Shown piece after piece: positions 26,957 to 36,058 of a DNA stretch of 64,000 nt. The stretch lies in the NCBI RefSeq assembly GCF_000381545.1, contig NZ_KB906673.1, positions 62,001-126,000 of the forward strand, in the 5' to 3' direction. The notes below the pieces were generated by a model. The model was not told the origin of the DNA. It was given only the letters and a program-made list of their open reading frames with translations, and searched no databases. Source of the DNA: Rhodonellum psychrophilum GCM71 = DSM 17998 (lineage in GTDB: Bacteria > Bacteroidota > Bacteroidia > Cytophagales > Cyclobacteriaceae). The translations under genes were made by a program, and so were the position numbers. Numbering within the stretch: position 1 is the stretch's first letter; each line of letters starts with the position of its first letter.

Positions 26957-27902
26957 GTTGTTTATTGATGGTTTTTCTTCTGAAATTCAGTGCTTTGAAA
27001 TAAAAGGAAATGACCGTTGGCCAATCCCAAAGTTTTGCCATTTTCATCAAATGTGAAGGATCTAGCAATGGACCATGATACATGATGTATTTGAAAAGGG
27101 CCAGTTTTCGGTTTTCGTTTTCCTCCATCAGCCTCTTTTTTTCTTCCTTTGAAAAAGAACTCTCTTCGATTTTCTTCCCGACCCAATTCCTCAGATTCAA
27201 TTCCCCGTACCGCATGATTTGCATGTCCTGACTGACACTTTTCTTATGGACACGAATCAGGCTAAAAGCATCCGGATGGGAAAAATAGTGAATACATGCA
27301 CCATTGAATGCACAATCGAACCAAAACTGCCAATCTTCGGTATGGGCAACTTCTTCCGGAAAACCATTGGATTTTTGAATGATGTTGTTTCTAATCAAAG
27401 GGCTACTGGAGACCGCAATATTGTTTCTTATCAGCGCCTGTATGGCTTCAACTCCTTTCCCAAAAAAATGAGGCATCCATTTTTTCCCTTCCATTTCCTG
27501 GTCCGGAAACCAAACATCGGGTTGCCCATTTTGGAAATAATGGTTGTCTGTGTAGCAAATGTCAACGCTGGGATTTTGCCTGAAATAGTCCAACTGCAAG
27601 CTGAGTTTTTCGGGACTTAGGAGATCATCAGCATCGAGAAATTGGACGAAATCACCAGAAACATATTGCAATCCCAGGTTCCTTGCCGCAGAAACACCTT
27701 TATTGATTTGCTTAAAAAAGACAATCCTGCTGTCTTTTTTAAGCAGGGGAAGAATGATGGATTCGGTATTGTCCGTGGATCCGTCATCGATCACGATCGC
27801 TTCCCAGTTTTCATGACTTTGGTGGATGAGGCTTGCCAAAGTTTCAGTGAGAAACTCCCCGTAGTTGTAACAGGGAATAATGATGGATACTTTGTCTTTC
27901 AT
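26892..27902 (-). CDS. GT2-family glycosyltransferase (fourth gene)
   Basis: The 336-residue protein starts at the ATG at 27902 (MKDKVSIIIPCYNYGEFL); an upstream start at 27959 would overlap its neighbour. Typical GT2 motifs are VIDDGSTDNT (nucleotide binding) and VQFLDADDLLSPEKL (DxD). EEVAHTEDWQFWFDCAF is the ED motif near the catalytic base. One base separates it from the upstream stop. Its C-terminal ~21 codons run into the next gene and look unconserved (rich in His, Arg and Gln), so the original stop may have been lost or shifted. Confidence 0.85.
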   Translation of the reverse strand: MKDKVSIIIPCYNYGEFLTETLASLIHQSHENWEAIVIDDGSTDNTESIILPLLKKDSRIVFFKQINKGVSAARNLGLQYVSGDFVQFLDADDLLSPEKLSLQLDYFRQNPSVDICYTDNHYFQNGQPDVWFPDQEMEGKKWMPHFFGKGVEAIQALIRNNIAVSSSPLIRNNIIQKSNGFPEEVAHTEDWQFWFDCAFNGACIHYFSHPDAFSLIRVHKKSVSQDMQIMRYGELNLRNWVGKKIEESSFSKEEKKRLMEENENRKLALFKYIMYHGPLLDPSHLMKMAKLWDWPTVISFYFKALNFRRKTINKQHAKNRRHHTVQCQQPDVERNN

Positions 27903-27903
27903 C

Positions 27904-28854
27904 TCATGAAAATTTAAAAATCCTTTTTGCCTTGACCCCCCAAATGTGACGAAGGGCAAAACAGGTTTTGGACCATTCGCTTTTCTTTAAAATGGGAAGT
28001 AGGGAATGCCTGCTTTTCCATATCTCAATCCCAAAATCCAGATTGATGTAATTGTCCTTTCTTTTCCATGCCTGTTGGTACAAACGGGTTGAGAATGTCG
28101 CATCTGTCACCCCTTTTTGAAAACCTGCGCAAATTTTCAACCATTGATTTTCCCTCTCCAACCGATCAAGAGAAGGGGAGAGCCCTTTGGTGATGGTTTT
28201 GGTTCCGATGATATCCGTTGCATTTTTGGAATGCTGCCTGTATTTGACCAGAGAATCGCTTAGATAGTCAATGCTACCCAAATGTGAGGCAACAAACGCC
28301 AACCAATGGTCATAAAAGCCTTTTTCGGGAAAAGGAAGCGCCTTCTCCAAAACCGATTTCCTGAAAATCATGCTGTGTCCGGAAACACAATTCAGGAAAA
28401 AGAATGCCCTTGGATCCGCCCCTTTTACAAAGTTGAACTTCTCGGACATCTTATATTCCATGGACATTCCATTTTCATCCATAAATTCAGAATCATGATA
28501 GAGCATGATATTTTGCCCGATTTCATGCTGCATGGTTTGCAGTTTTTCCAACTCCCAGCGATCATCCTGATCTGAAATGGCAATCAGGTCTCCTTTGCAC
28601 AATCCCAGTGCTTTTTCGAAATTTTTGTGATAGCCAAGATTTTGGGTGTTTTTAATGATTTGGAGTGAAGGGAATCTTTCGGCATAATCCTTCAAAATAT
28701 CCCAGGTCCCATCTTCCGACCGATCATCCACTGCGATGATTTCGAGATTTGGATAGGTTTGGCCAACCAAGGAATCCAATTGTTCCTTCAAAAACCGTTC
28801 ACCATTAAAGGTGCACAAGGCGATGGAAATGAGTGGAAATTGCTTTGCTGTCAT
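27904..28854 (-). CDS. GT2-family glycosyltransferase, rhamnosyltransferase-like (third gene)
   Basis: The 316-residue protein shows ISIALCTFNGERFLKEQLDSLVGQTY, AVDDRSEDGTW and AISDQDDRWELEK. The DQDDxW form of the DxD motif is common in rhamnosyl- and similar O-antigen transferases. The donor sugar is not provable from this. It overlaps the ABC exporter stop by four bases (ATGA), so the two are translationally coupled. Together with the exporter and three other GT2 genes it should build a surface glycan. Confidence 0.87.
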   Translation of the reverse strand: MTAKQFPLISIALCTFNGERFLKEQLDSLVGQTYPNLEIIAVDDRSEDGTWDILKDYAERFPSLQIIKNTQNLGYHKNFEKALGLCKGDLIAISDQDDRWELEKLQTMQHEIGQNIMLYHDSEFMDENGMSMEYKMSEKFNFVKGADPRAFFFLNCVSGHSMIFRKSVLEKALPFPEKGFYDHWLAFVASHLGSIDYLSDSLVKYRQHSKNATDIIGTKTITKGLSPSLDRLERENQWLKICAGFQKGVTDATFSTRLYQQAWKRKDNYINLDFGIEIWKSRHSLLPILKKSEWSKTCFALRHIWGVKAKRIFKFS

Positions 28855-30671
28855 ATCATTGTGAATTGCTGCATTTCGATTAATCTATTGTAGCGCCCTT
28901 CTTGGTAGAGCAGCTCGTGGTGCGTGCCCTGCTCAATGATCTTTCCCTCCTCAAGGACCAGAATGAGATCTGCTTTTTGAATCGTACTGAGCCTGTGCGC
29001 AATCACCAGAGTAGTCCGGTTTACCATCAGTTTGTTCAAGGCATCCTGGACCAATCTTTCGGATTCCGTATCAAGCGCCGAGGTGGCTTCGTCGAGAAGA
29101 AGGATGCTTGGATTTTGAAGTACAGCCCTTGCGATGCAAAGCCTCTGCTTTTGTCCACCGGAAAGCTTGGTCCCTCGGTCTCCAATGTTGGTATCATATC
29201 CATGAAGTGTTTTGGAAATGAAATCATCCGCATTGGCAATTTTCGCCGCGGCAATAATTTCTTCTCTTGAAGCATCGGGCTTGCCAAAAGCGATATTGGT
29301 ATGGATCGTGTCATTGAAAAGAATGGAATCTTGGTTGACGATGCCAATGTTTGCCCGAAGGGAATTGCTGTCCACCGAACGGATATCCAATCCATCTATC
29401 AGGATTTTACCTTTATTGACATCCAGAAACCTGGGGATAAGATCCATCAGCGTGGACTTGCCACCGCCCGATGAACCTACCAAGGCAACGGTTTTTCCTT
29501 TGGGAATAAAAAAACTGACATCTGTCAAGACAGGTTTTTGATGATAGGAGAAATGTACGTTTTGAAATGTAATTCCTTTTTCCAATCCTTTGATGACAAA
29601 GGGCTGTGCCTCATCCTGAATCTTTGGTTTCTCATCTATAAGTTCCAAAACCCTTTCCCCAGCCGCTATCCCTGCATGGATGCTGCTGAAAGATTCAGTT
29701 ATCGCTTTGGCAGGCCGCATGACTTGGGAAAATATCGCGATGTAGGTAATGAATTCTGCCGCGGATAATTCCGACTGATTCGAAATCACCAAGGAGCCGC
29801 CATACAGAAGAATCACCGCCACCATGAGCACACCCAGAAATTCAGACACCGGAGAGCCGAGTTGCTGTCTGTAGGCCATTTTTCTGCCCAAATCTGAATA
29901 CCGGACATTTTCATTGTGAAATTTCTGTTTGATTCTATCGGTTGCGTTAAATGCCTTGATGATTTTGATTCCCGAAAGGGCTTCATCGAGATAGCTGATC
30001 ATCAATCCATACAATTCTTGGGCTTCAGTGGCCTGGGATTTCAGTTTTTTGACGATTTTGGAGATCACAAAACCTGAAATGGGAATGACGAGCAGGGCAA
30101 ACAGGGTAAGCTTGTAAGAAATGGCAAACAAAATCCCGGTATAAGCCAAAAGCTGAAGGGGTTCCTTGAACAAGACCTGAAGGGTGCTCGTTACGGAATA
30201 TTGCACCACCTGCACATCCGAGGCAATTTTGGAAATGATGTTGCCTTTTCGCTGCTCATTGAAATACTCCACATGCAAGTCCATTACATTGTTGAATACC
30301 GCCTTCCTAAAATTAAGCAAGGTATGGATCCGGAGATTTTCCATCACCCTTTGGGAAAGGTATCGGAAAATATTGCTCAGCAATACAGACAGGACGATCA
30401 CCAAACAAACCCATTTGAGGGCTTGATAAGCGCCAAATTCCAGATTGATTCTTTGGGTGTAGTAATTGATGTAACCCATGATATCCGTCCAAGAATCCGG
30501 CTTTTGACTTGTAAAAACCGGGTTGTCTTCAAAAAGGGTACTGAGTAATGGCGCCAACAATGCAAGGTTCATCGTATTGAAAATCACGGCAAAAAGCGTG
30601 AAGATCACATACGGAATTGCGTATTTTTCAATAGGTTTGGCAAAGGCCAATAGCCTAAAATAAGTGTTCAT
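28851..30671 (-). CDS. ABC exporter of the MsbA / lipid-oligosaccharide flippase type
   Basis: From the ATG at 30671 the protein has 606 residues. Six membrane segments lie in the first 320 residues. The nucleotide-binding domain has Walker A GSSGGGKST, signature LSGGQKQR, Walker B ILLLDEATSALD and the H-loop VIAHRLST. A longer frame to 30839 adds a basic stretch with no similarity to the family, so I reject it. Fused half-transporters of this form flip lipid A core or lipid-linked oligosaccharides across the inner membrane. The four surrounding glycosyltransferase genes support a role in glycan export. Confidence 0.88.
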   Translation of the reverse strand: MNTYFRLLAFAKPIEKYAIPYVIFTLFAVIFNTMNLALLAPLLSTLFEDNPVFTSQKPDSWTDIMGYINYYTQRINLEFGAYQALKWVCLVIVLSVLLSNIFRYLSQRVMENLRIHTLLNFRKAVFNNVMDLHVEYFNEQRKGNIISKIASDVQVVQYSVTSTLQVLFKEPLQLLAYTGILFAISYKLTLFALLVIPISGFVISKIVKKLKSQATEAQELYGLMISYLDEALSGIKIIKAFNATDRIKQKFHNENVRYSDLGRKMAYRQQLGSPVSEFLGVLMVAVILLYGGSLVISNQSELSAAEFITYIAIFSQVMRPAKAITESFSSIHAGIAAGERVLELIDEKPKIQDEAQPFVIKGLEKGITFQNVHFSYHQKPVLTDVSFFIPKGKTVALVGSSGGGKSTLMDLIPRFLDVNKGKILIDGLDIRSVDSNSLRANIGIVNQDSILFNDTIHTNIAFGKPDASREEIIAAAKIANADDFISKTLHGYDTNIGDRGTKLSGGQKQRLCIARAVLQNPSILLLDEATSALDTESERLVQDALNKLMVNRTTLVIAHRLSTIQKADLILVLEEGKIIEQGTHHELLYQEGRYNRLIEMQQFTMI

Positions 30672-30690
30672 AATTTCCTTTGTTCTCGTA

Positions 30691-31683
30691 TCAAACCCAA
30701 ATGAGGTTTTTATCCTGACTGATTTTATTGAAATAATTATTGATGTCCGGCATCGTTTTTTTACTGTTGTGCGAATGCATAAGCTGCTCAAGAAATTTTC
30801 TGGACAAATCAATCTGTTCCTTTTTCTTTCTGAAGCCAAAATAACTCTGGAGAATCCAAATCTGTCCTATGAGTAGTTTTGGAATCACCTCCAAAAGAAA
30901 CAATTGGAATTTCCAGAACAAAAGGTTGCTGTTCTCGGTATGGATGGCGTGCAGGACCATTCTGTTCCTGTAGTAGACCATCTTGACCTGATTTTTCTGA
31001 CAATATTTTTTGGTGGTGTGGGAGCCCAAGTGATAGCAGGTGGAGACGTGATCATAGTAGGATCTCCATCCCAGTTTCCATGCCCTGATCCCCAAATCCG
31101 CATCTTCTGAATAATAGGGAGAGTAAATCTCATCAAATCCTCCCAGTTCCCTGAATTTTTTGGCATCCACCAAGGCATTTGCACCAGACAGAAAAATGGT
31201 TGGCGTGGCTTTGGTTGAGGCCGCACTCAAATAAAACAAACGGTCGGTTTTGAGCTTGCAGCCATTCATCTGTGGAAACCTGGCTGCTACCTCTATTTTT
31301 TTTCCATCGGGAACCAGTATTTTTCCCATTACCCCAAATGTGTGGGGATTGGAAAAATACTTCCATAGTTTGGAGAAGTAATTTGGAGAAAGCCTAATGT
31401 CAGAATTCAAGAAAAAGAGCAATTCATACTGAGCGATTTCCATACCCCTGTTGCAGGAAAAGGAAAAACCCATGTTGGATGGATTGTTGATGACCTTGAT
31501 CTGGGGATAATGGATTTTCAAGAAATCATTGGAGTCGTCTCGGCAACCATCATTGATCACAATAATCTCATAGTCAACACCTTCACAGGAAATTGCTTGA
31601 ATCGTGTCTGGCAGATAGATTTCCAACAAATCCTTTCCGTTATAATTGGGGATAATAATGGAAACTGATTTTTTAAAAGTCAT
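30691..31683 (-). CDS. GT2-family glycosyltransferase (first gene of polysaccharide operon)
   Basis: From the ATG at 31683 (MTFKKSVSIIIPNYNGKDLL) the protein has 330 residues. Motifs are VINDGCRDDSNDF, LFFLNSDIRLSPNYF (DxD position) and YSPYYSEDADLGIRAWKLGW (the ED motif), as in WbbL-like rhamnosyltransferases. A C-terminal hydrophobic stretch (about 265-295) may contact the membrane. It heads a five-gene - strand operon and lies 20 bases before the exporter start. Confidence 0.87.
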   Translation of the reverse strand: MTFKKSVSIIIPNYNGKDLLEIYLPDTIQAISCEGVDYEIIVINDGCRDDSNDFLKIHYPQIKVINNPSNMGFSFSCNRGMEIAQYELLFFLNSDIRLSPNYFSKLWKYFSNPHTFGVMGKILVPDGKKIEVAARFPQMNGCKLKTDRLFYLSAASTKATPTIFLSGANALVDAKKFRELGGFDEIYSPYYSEDADLGIRAWKLGWRSYYDHVSTCYHLGSHTTKKYCQKNQVKMVYYRNRMVLHAIHTENSNLLFWKFQLFLLEVIPKLLIGQIWILQSYFGFRKKKEQIDLSRKFLEQLMHSHNSKKTMPDINNYFNKISQDKNLIWV

Positions 31684-31876
31684 GAGGTAACGTGTTATAA
31701 TTTCATGACGAACCAACCTTCAAAAATGAGACAATTAAAAGAAAATATTTTTTTATAGTTTTAATTCTGGGGCATTACTTGATTTTTTTAATAAAATCAA
31801 TGTCCAAATAATATTGATAGTCAAGCCAATAGATTCGAAAACGCCATTATTTCCTTTTAATTGACCACTTGAAAAC

Positions 31877-31921
31877 AGCCCCTGCATCTCAGGTTCACTT
31901 TTACAAAACGCGGGGCTTTTT
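31877..31921 (+). promoter_or_regulatory. Terminator-like long-loop hairpin before the zinc-ribbon gene
   Basis: AGCCCC (31877-31882) and GGGGCT (31912-31917) can pair around a large AT-rich loop, followed by TTTT and ATG 25 bases later. No + strand gene precedes it. It may be a leader structure or the end of a short transcript. The rest of the 31684-31945 gap is AT-rich and holds no gene that I can support. Confidence 0.3.
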
Positions 31922-31945
31922 AGCGAAATTGTTTAATTTGCCCCC

Positions 31946-32230
31946 ATGGGAGAGAAAAAATGTCCCCATTGTGGGGAATGGTCAAAATGGACGACGGATA
32001 TGCAGGATACCTGCGAGCATTGCGGCAAACCATTGGGCGGACGCGATTTGGAATACCAAAAAATCCGCGAAAAAGACAAAAAGGCAAACGATGAACAATG
32101 GATATTTCATATCAAAGAAGGAGACAGCGACTTGGTCAAAGGCCTTAAGAAAGCGGGTAACTTCTTTTACATGATCTACATGGGGATTCTCACTTTTTTG
32201 GCTTGGGTGATCGCCGCTTTACCCGGCTGA
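31946..32230 (+). CDS. Small zinc-ribbon membrane protein
   Basis: The 94-residue protein begins with a zinc ribbon, CPHCG at 6-10 and CEHCG at 23-27. A charged helical region follows (about 30-65) and then one hydrophobic segment (FFYMIYMGILTFLAWVIAAL). The ribbon should face the cytoplasm. I do not recognise a characterised homologue. Its stop overlaps the start of the next gene by one base (TGATG), indicating coupled expression with that membrane protein. Confidence 0.7.
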   Translation: MGEKKCPHCGEWSKWTTDMQDTCEHCGKPLGGRDLEYQKIREKDKKANDEQWIFHIKEGDSDLVKGLKKAGNFFYMIYMGILTFLAWVIAALPG

Positions 32231-32595
32231 TGTCAGTCATCAGAAATCCATATTTTATCGTGTGTTGCCTTCTTTTCTGGGCAAACCAATTTTTGGAAAG
32301 GATTCTCGGAATCTTTATTCCCTTCGTTCATGAATATCTGGATGACCTGCTTGCGATGCCTGTCGTGTTGGGCATCTCCCTGCAGGTTTTTCGCTGGATT
32401 TCTCCTCTGAAAGATGGGTTCATCTTCACCAAAACCCAGATATTGGTCGGAGTAGCCTATTTTGCCTTTCTCTTTGAATTTTTGCTTCCGATGTTTTCTC
32501 CTGTCTACACCCGGGATTTTTGGGATGTGGTCTGCTATGGAGTCGGTGCGGTGTTTTTTCATCGTCAGATCAACACCTCTCCAAAAGATATTTGA
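32230..32595 (+). CDS. Small integral membrane protein of unknown function
   Basis: The 121-residue protein has three to four hydrophobic segments (about 7-25, 40-60 and 72-92). It carries the polar stretch FVHEYLDDLLAMPVVLGISLQVFRW, which looks like a family signature. No enzyme motif is visible. Start choice: the ATG at 32230 overlaps the stop of the zinc-ribbon gene by one base. An in-frame start at 32203 would lie inside that gene. Similar small proteins occur in Bacteroidota, but I know of no shown function. Confidence 0.65.
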   Translation: MSVIRNPYFIVCCLLFWANQFLERILGIFIPFVHEYLDDLLAMPVVLGISLQVFRWISPLKDGFIFTKTQILVGVAYFAFLFEFLLPMFSPVYTRDFWDVVCYGVGAVFFHRQINTSPKDI

Positions 32596-32683
32596 TAATC
32601 CGTCGCCCAATGTTCTTAAATTTGCGAAATCGCTTTTGCATTTTGTTTCCCTAAAAAAGCAATAAAAGTCTATCCCAAAGAAT

Positions 32684-33517
32684 ATGCAACTCAAAAACCT
32701 CTTTGTCTCCTACCGCGATCAGCTTCTCCTGATTTATCCGAAACAGGAAGCGGAAAGTCTGGTTTTTTGGCTTTTTGAGTCCTTTTTAAATAGGAAGCGG
32801 ATGGATATCTTGAATGATGTCCCTATCGAAGCCGTTCCGGCAGAAATGGAAATTGCTTTGGAAAAGTTGCTCCGGGGAATGCCGATCCAGTATATTTTGG
32901 GAAAAGCTCCTTTTTATGGGCGAGAATTTAAGGTCGGACCAGAGGTTTTGATTCCACGAAACGAAACAGAGGAGTTGGTCCACTTGATCATCAAGGAAAA
33001 CCAGACACCAGGATTGAAGATTCTGGATGTGGGCACGGGTTCTGGATGCATCCCGATTACGCTGGCATTGGAGTTGAAAAATGCAACTGTATTCGGCCTG
33101 GATATCAGCGAAATTGCCTTGGAAATGGCAAAAGAGAATGCAAAATCATTGAAGGCCGACGTTTTGTTTTTCCACTGCAACATCCTTCAGGATGAAATCC
33201 CAATACAAGGCCTGGATATCCTGGTCAGTAACCCTCCTTATGTAAGGGATTCCGAGCAAGCCCAAATGCATCAAAATGTGCTGCAATACGAACCGCACCT
33301 TGCCCTATTTGTAGCAGATGATAACCCGCTGATTTTTTATCGGAGCATTGCCGAGAAGGGCCGAATCGCACTAAAACCTGGAGGAAAGCTCTATTTTGAA
33401 ATCAACGAAGCATTTGGACCAGAAACAAAAAAATTGCTTGAGGATTTAGGCTACTCAGAAATCCATATTTTGGAAGACCTCAATGGTAGGGACAGAATGG
33501 TTACAGGAATAAGGTAG
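32684..33517 (+). CDS. prmC: PrmC, release factor N5-glutamine methyltransferase
   Basis: The 277-residue enzyme methylates the Gln of the GGQ motif in peptide chain release factors. An N-terminal helical domain is followed by the SAM motif LDVGTGSGCIPITLAL (about 107-122), an acidic loop FGLDIS, and the signature NPPY in LVSNPPYVRDSE (about 180-191). PIQYILGKAPFYGREFKVGPEVLIPRNETEEL is the typical linker sequence. It is a single gene convergent with the TPK-like gene. Confidence 0.95.
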   Translation: MQLKNLFVSYRDQLLLIYPKQEAESLVFWLFESFLNRKRMDILNDVPIEAVPAEMEIALEKLLRGMPIQYILGKAPFYGREFKVGPEVLIPRNETEELVHLIIKENQTPGLKILDVGTGSGCIPITLALELKNATVFGLDISEIALEMAKENAKSLKADVLFFHCNILQDEIPIQGLDILVSNPPYVRDSEQAQMHQNVLQYEPHLALFVADDNPLIFYRSIAEKGRIALKPGGKLYFEINEAFGPETKKLLEDLGYSEIHILEDLNGRDRMVTGIR

Positions 33518-33541
33518 CCCAAATCGCGTTTTACTTTTTCA

Positions 33542-34156
33542 TCAACCAACCATGAACTCCCCGATCCAAAAAACCCCTTTGGCTTGGAAACTCGAAAACC
33601 CTTCTTCCACCTCCACAAAAGTGGCGTGATTGATCTTGATGAATGCTGTCGTCTCACCGGTTTTCATTTCCAAAAGCATATTTTCCGGGGCATGAAGCTG
33701 AAGGGATCCTTCAGGATACCATTTTCTGAACGTGCCGTTTTTGATTGGAAAGTAACGGATAGGTCCGTCAATGATGACAATGTCTAAATTCTCCAAAAGG
33801 GACTCCAATCCAAAAACATCTTTATGGTCAAATCCAACCACATTTACCGCCGAATGCTCGGTCTCTTTTAGGTATTGAATCCCTTCATTCAAAAAATCCC
33901 CATGTACTACTGTTCTGAATTTCATGGGATACTGCTCCTCAAGCAAGTGACTGTTTTTTGCTTGAAAATCCAAATCTGCCAAGACCACATCCAATTTGAT
34001 TCCCCAAGAAATCACCGCCTCAACCGCGTCCTGTGCCACCAAAACGGTGGGCGACCATTCCAGCAAAGAGGCTATTTGCTCAAAATCCACCCCTTCTGTC
34101 TTTAGGATCAAAAGTGCGGGCTCCTGTTGTTCTTTTACAAAATGATGGGAGGACAT
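33542..34156 (-). CDS. Thiamine pyrophosphokinase-like protein (diverged)
   Basis: The 204-residue protein shows WGIKLDVVLADLDF, which resembles the GIxPDxxxGDxDS motif of thiamine pyrophosphokinase. The later beta-rich part fits the TPK C-terminal domain. The usual QDxTD motif is not seen; the region reads HGDFLNEGIQYL. Substrate binding may therefore differ. If active, it would convert thiamine to thiamine diphosphate. A degenerate or re-purposed member is equally possible. No thiamine gene lies next to it. Confidence 0.45.
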   Translation of the reverse strand: MSSHHFVKEQQEPALLILKTEGVDFEQIASLLEWSPTVLVAQDAVEAVISWGIKLDVVLADLDFQAKNSHLLEEQYPMKFRTVVHGDFLNEGIQYLKETEHSAVNVVGFDHKDVFGLESLLENLDIVIIDGPIRYFPIKNGTFRKWYPEGSLQLHAPENMLLEMKTGETTAFIKINHATFVEVEEGFSSFQAKGVFWIGEFMVG

Positions 34157-34257
34157 GGTTATCGATTGGACAAATGTGGAATCTCTATTTTAAATTCTAA
34201 ATTGGCAAAATCAATAAATGGATTTCCATATGGTTTTTTTCCATTTTAATAATCCCA

Positions 34258-35250
34258 TTAGGCTTTCTTCCATAAATTACCGAAAAACCGTTGACAATTT
34301 TTATACGCCAGCTTTTCCAGTTGGTCCTGGCTGAGGTTTTCTGAGAGTTTTTCAAGGATGGAGGGGTATTTTCCTGCATTCGCCACATTGGGAAAATAGA
34401 AAGGCAAGCGGGATTTGTCAGGGAAATTTTTGGTATAGAAAAAATCCGCCCCAAAACACATCTGCTCTTCTGCACCGATTTCAAAACCATGGAGAATATG
34501 CTCATAAATCCTTTCGGGATTTTCATTATCCAAAAATGCACGGAGAAAATTCCCTCCTATAATACCGCCTCTTTTGATAATTTCCTTGGCAAATTCATCG
34601 GTCAGGTTTCTTTTGTGGTTCCAGATTTCCCTGAAATTGGAATGGCTGGCAATGATCGGAACATCCAGATTTTCCTTCTCCAGATGATTCAAAATCCCTT
34701 CTGCCAATACATCCGAGGTGTGGGAAAAATCTATTGCTATTTTTTTGCCCGAAATGTAATCCAACAGTCTTTTTCCGTCGTCCTTCAAGCCTACCTCGGT
34801 GTAGTTGCCTCCGCCGAATCGGTTTTCGGTATGATGTGTTAGACTGATATACGCCATTCTTCCCGTCATACCAATCAAATTATCGAGCTGGTGAAATGCT
34901 GCTTCAAGTGGAACTTGCTCATTGGCCAATCCGGCCGCATTTTCAATGGCGGTGACCAGTCCTATCTTCGATTGTTCAGTTATCGAGTGCAAAAAATCCG
35001 CATCGGCTTGGCAAACCCCATTGGGAAATTCCTGCAACAGCTGCCGGTACTTTTGGGCTTGAAGCATCGCAAAAGCCATGCTTCCAGAAGACACGTCGGT
35101 ATATATCGCCAAAACCTGCATTTTGACATTTCCCTCTTGAAGAAAGGGAAGGGCACATGCGATATCGTCAACCTTGTCGGCTTTTGCGCCGGGCACGATG
35201 GCCAAGTAAGACAGCAAATCACAATGGGTGTCAATGATGGGAAGTTTCAT
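34258..35250 (-). CDS. Membrane dipeptidase-family (renal dipeptidase, M19) metallopeptidase
   Basis: The 330-residue protein starts at the ATG at 35250 with MKLPIIDTHCDLLSYLA, where DTHCD holds the first metal ligands of the M19 amidohydrolase fold. AAFHQLDNLIGMTGRMAYISLTHHTENRFGGG, IAIDFSHTSDVL and IIASHSNFREI carry the other ligands. No signal peptide is evident, so it is probably cytoplasmic. M19 enzymes split dipeptides, including D-amino-acid forms. Substrate here is unknown. It is divergent from the kynurenine genes. Confidence 0.87.
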   Translation of the reverse strand: MKLPIIDTHCDLLSYLAIVPGAKADKVDDIACALPFLQEGNVKMQVLAIYTDVSSGSMAFAMLQAQKYRQLLQEFPNGVCQADADFLHSITEQSKIGLVTAIENAAGLANEQVPLEAAFHQLDNLIGMTGRMAYISLTHHTENRFGGGNYTEVGLKDDGKRLLDYISGKKIAIDFSHTSDVLAEGILNHLEKENLDVPIIASHSNFREIWNHKRNLTDEFAKEIIKRGGIIGGNFLRAFLDNENPERIYEHILHGFEIGAEEQMCFGADFFYTKNFPDKSRLPFYFPNVANAGKYPSILEKLSENLSQDQLEKLAYKNCQRFFGNLWKKA

Positions 35251-35404
35251 ATTGCCTTCAGTTGTTTGAAGGACCAAAGAAACTCAAAAAATGACAGTTT
35301 TTTTATACTTTTAGCATTGAAAAGAGTTATACCCCTAAGCGATAGCCCGAAGAAATCAAATCCTTTTCTTTCCGTTTTAAAAATCTCACAAAAAACCACA
35401 GGCC

Positions 35405-35917
35405 ATGCCACTTTCAAAACCTATTAATTTCACGAAATGGATTGAAGAAAATCGCCATTTGCTGAAGCCTCCCATTGGCAATCAACAAATCTACAAGGAC
35501 AACAAAGATTTTATCGTCATGGTAGTCGGTGGCCCAAATTCCCGAAAGGATTACCACTACAATGAAGGGGAGGAATTTTTCTATCAAATCGAGGGTGACA
35601 TTGTCCTCAAGATCATCGAAGAGGGCAAACCTGTGGATTTTCCGATCAAGAAAGGGGAGATTTTTCTGCTTCCTCCAAGGACGCCCCACAGCCCTAGACG
35701 TCCTGCCAATACCATCGGCTTGGTGATCGAACGCTACCGCAATCCCGGAGAAAGAGACGGTTTTATCTGGCATTGTGAAAATTGCGGAAATAAACTGTAT
35801 GAAGAATATCAGGAAATCACCGATATCGTCAATCAACTTCCCCCGATCATGGCCCGTTTTTGGGAAAACCCCGAAAATACGAAATGCAAGAAGTGCGGAA
35901 CAGTGATGGAAAAATAA
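35405..35917 (+). CDS. 3-hydroxyanthranilate 3,4-dioxygenase
   Basis: The 170-residue cupin cleaves 3-hydroxyanthranilate on the path to quinolinate and NAD. Iron ligands are seen as His and Glu in YHYNEGEEFFYQ and His in PPRTPHSP. The C-terminal rubredoxin-like site has CENCG and CKKCG, a feature of bacterial rather than animal enzymes. It is followed within 142 bases by kynureninase and then kynurenine 3-monooxygenase on the same strand, so these three genes probably form one pathway unit. Confidence 0.93.
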   Translation: MPLSKPINFTKWIEENRHLLKPPIGNQQIYKDNKDFIVMVVGGPNSRKDYHYNEGEEFFYQIEGDIVLKIIEEGKPVDFPIKKGEIFLLPPRTPHSPRRPANTIGLVIERYRNPGERDGFIWHCENCGNKLYEEYQEITDIVNQLPPIMARFWENPENTKCKKCGTVMEK

Positions 35918-36058
35918 GGGTACTGGGGATAAGACTCGCGCAAGGAATTCCCAAAACACACAGAAAATCCTTTTTGAAAGCAGAGGATTTCAATAATTAA
36001 GACCAAATATAATTCTTGTAATCCCTTCAAAATTCGAACGGCAGATGAGTAAACCAAT

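Noticed and set aside
30672-30839. N-terminal extension of the ABC exporter
   Set aside because: The added residues are basic and unlike MsbA-type proteins; the ATG at 30671 gives the normal start and avoids a long overlap with the upstream glycosyltransferase.
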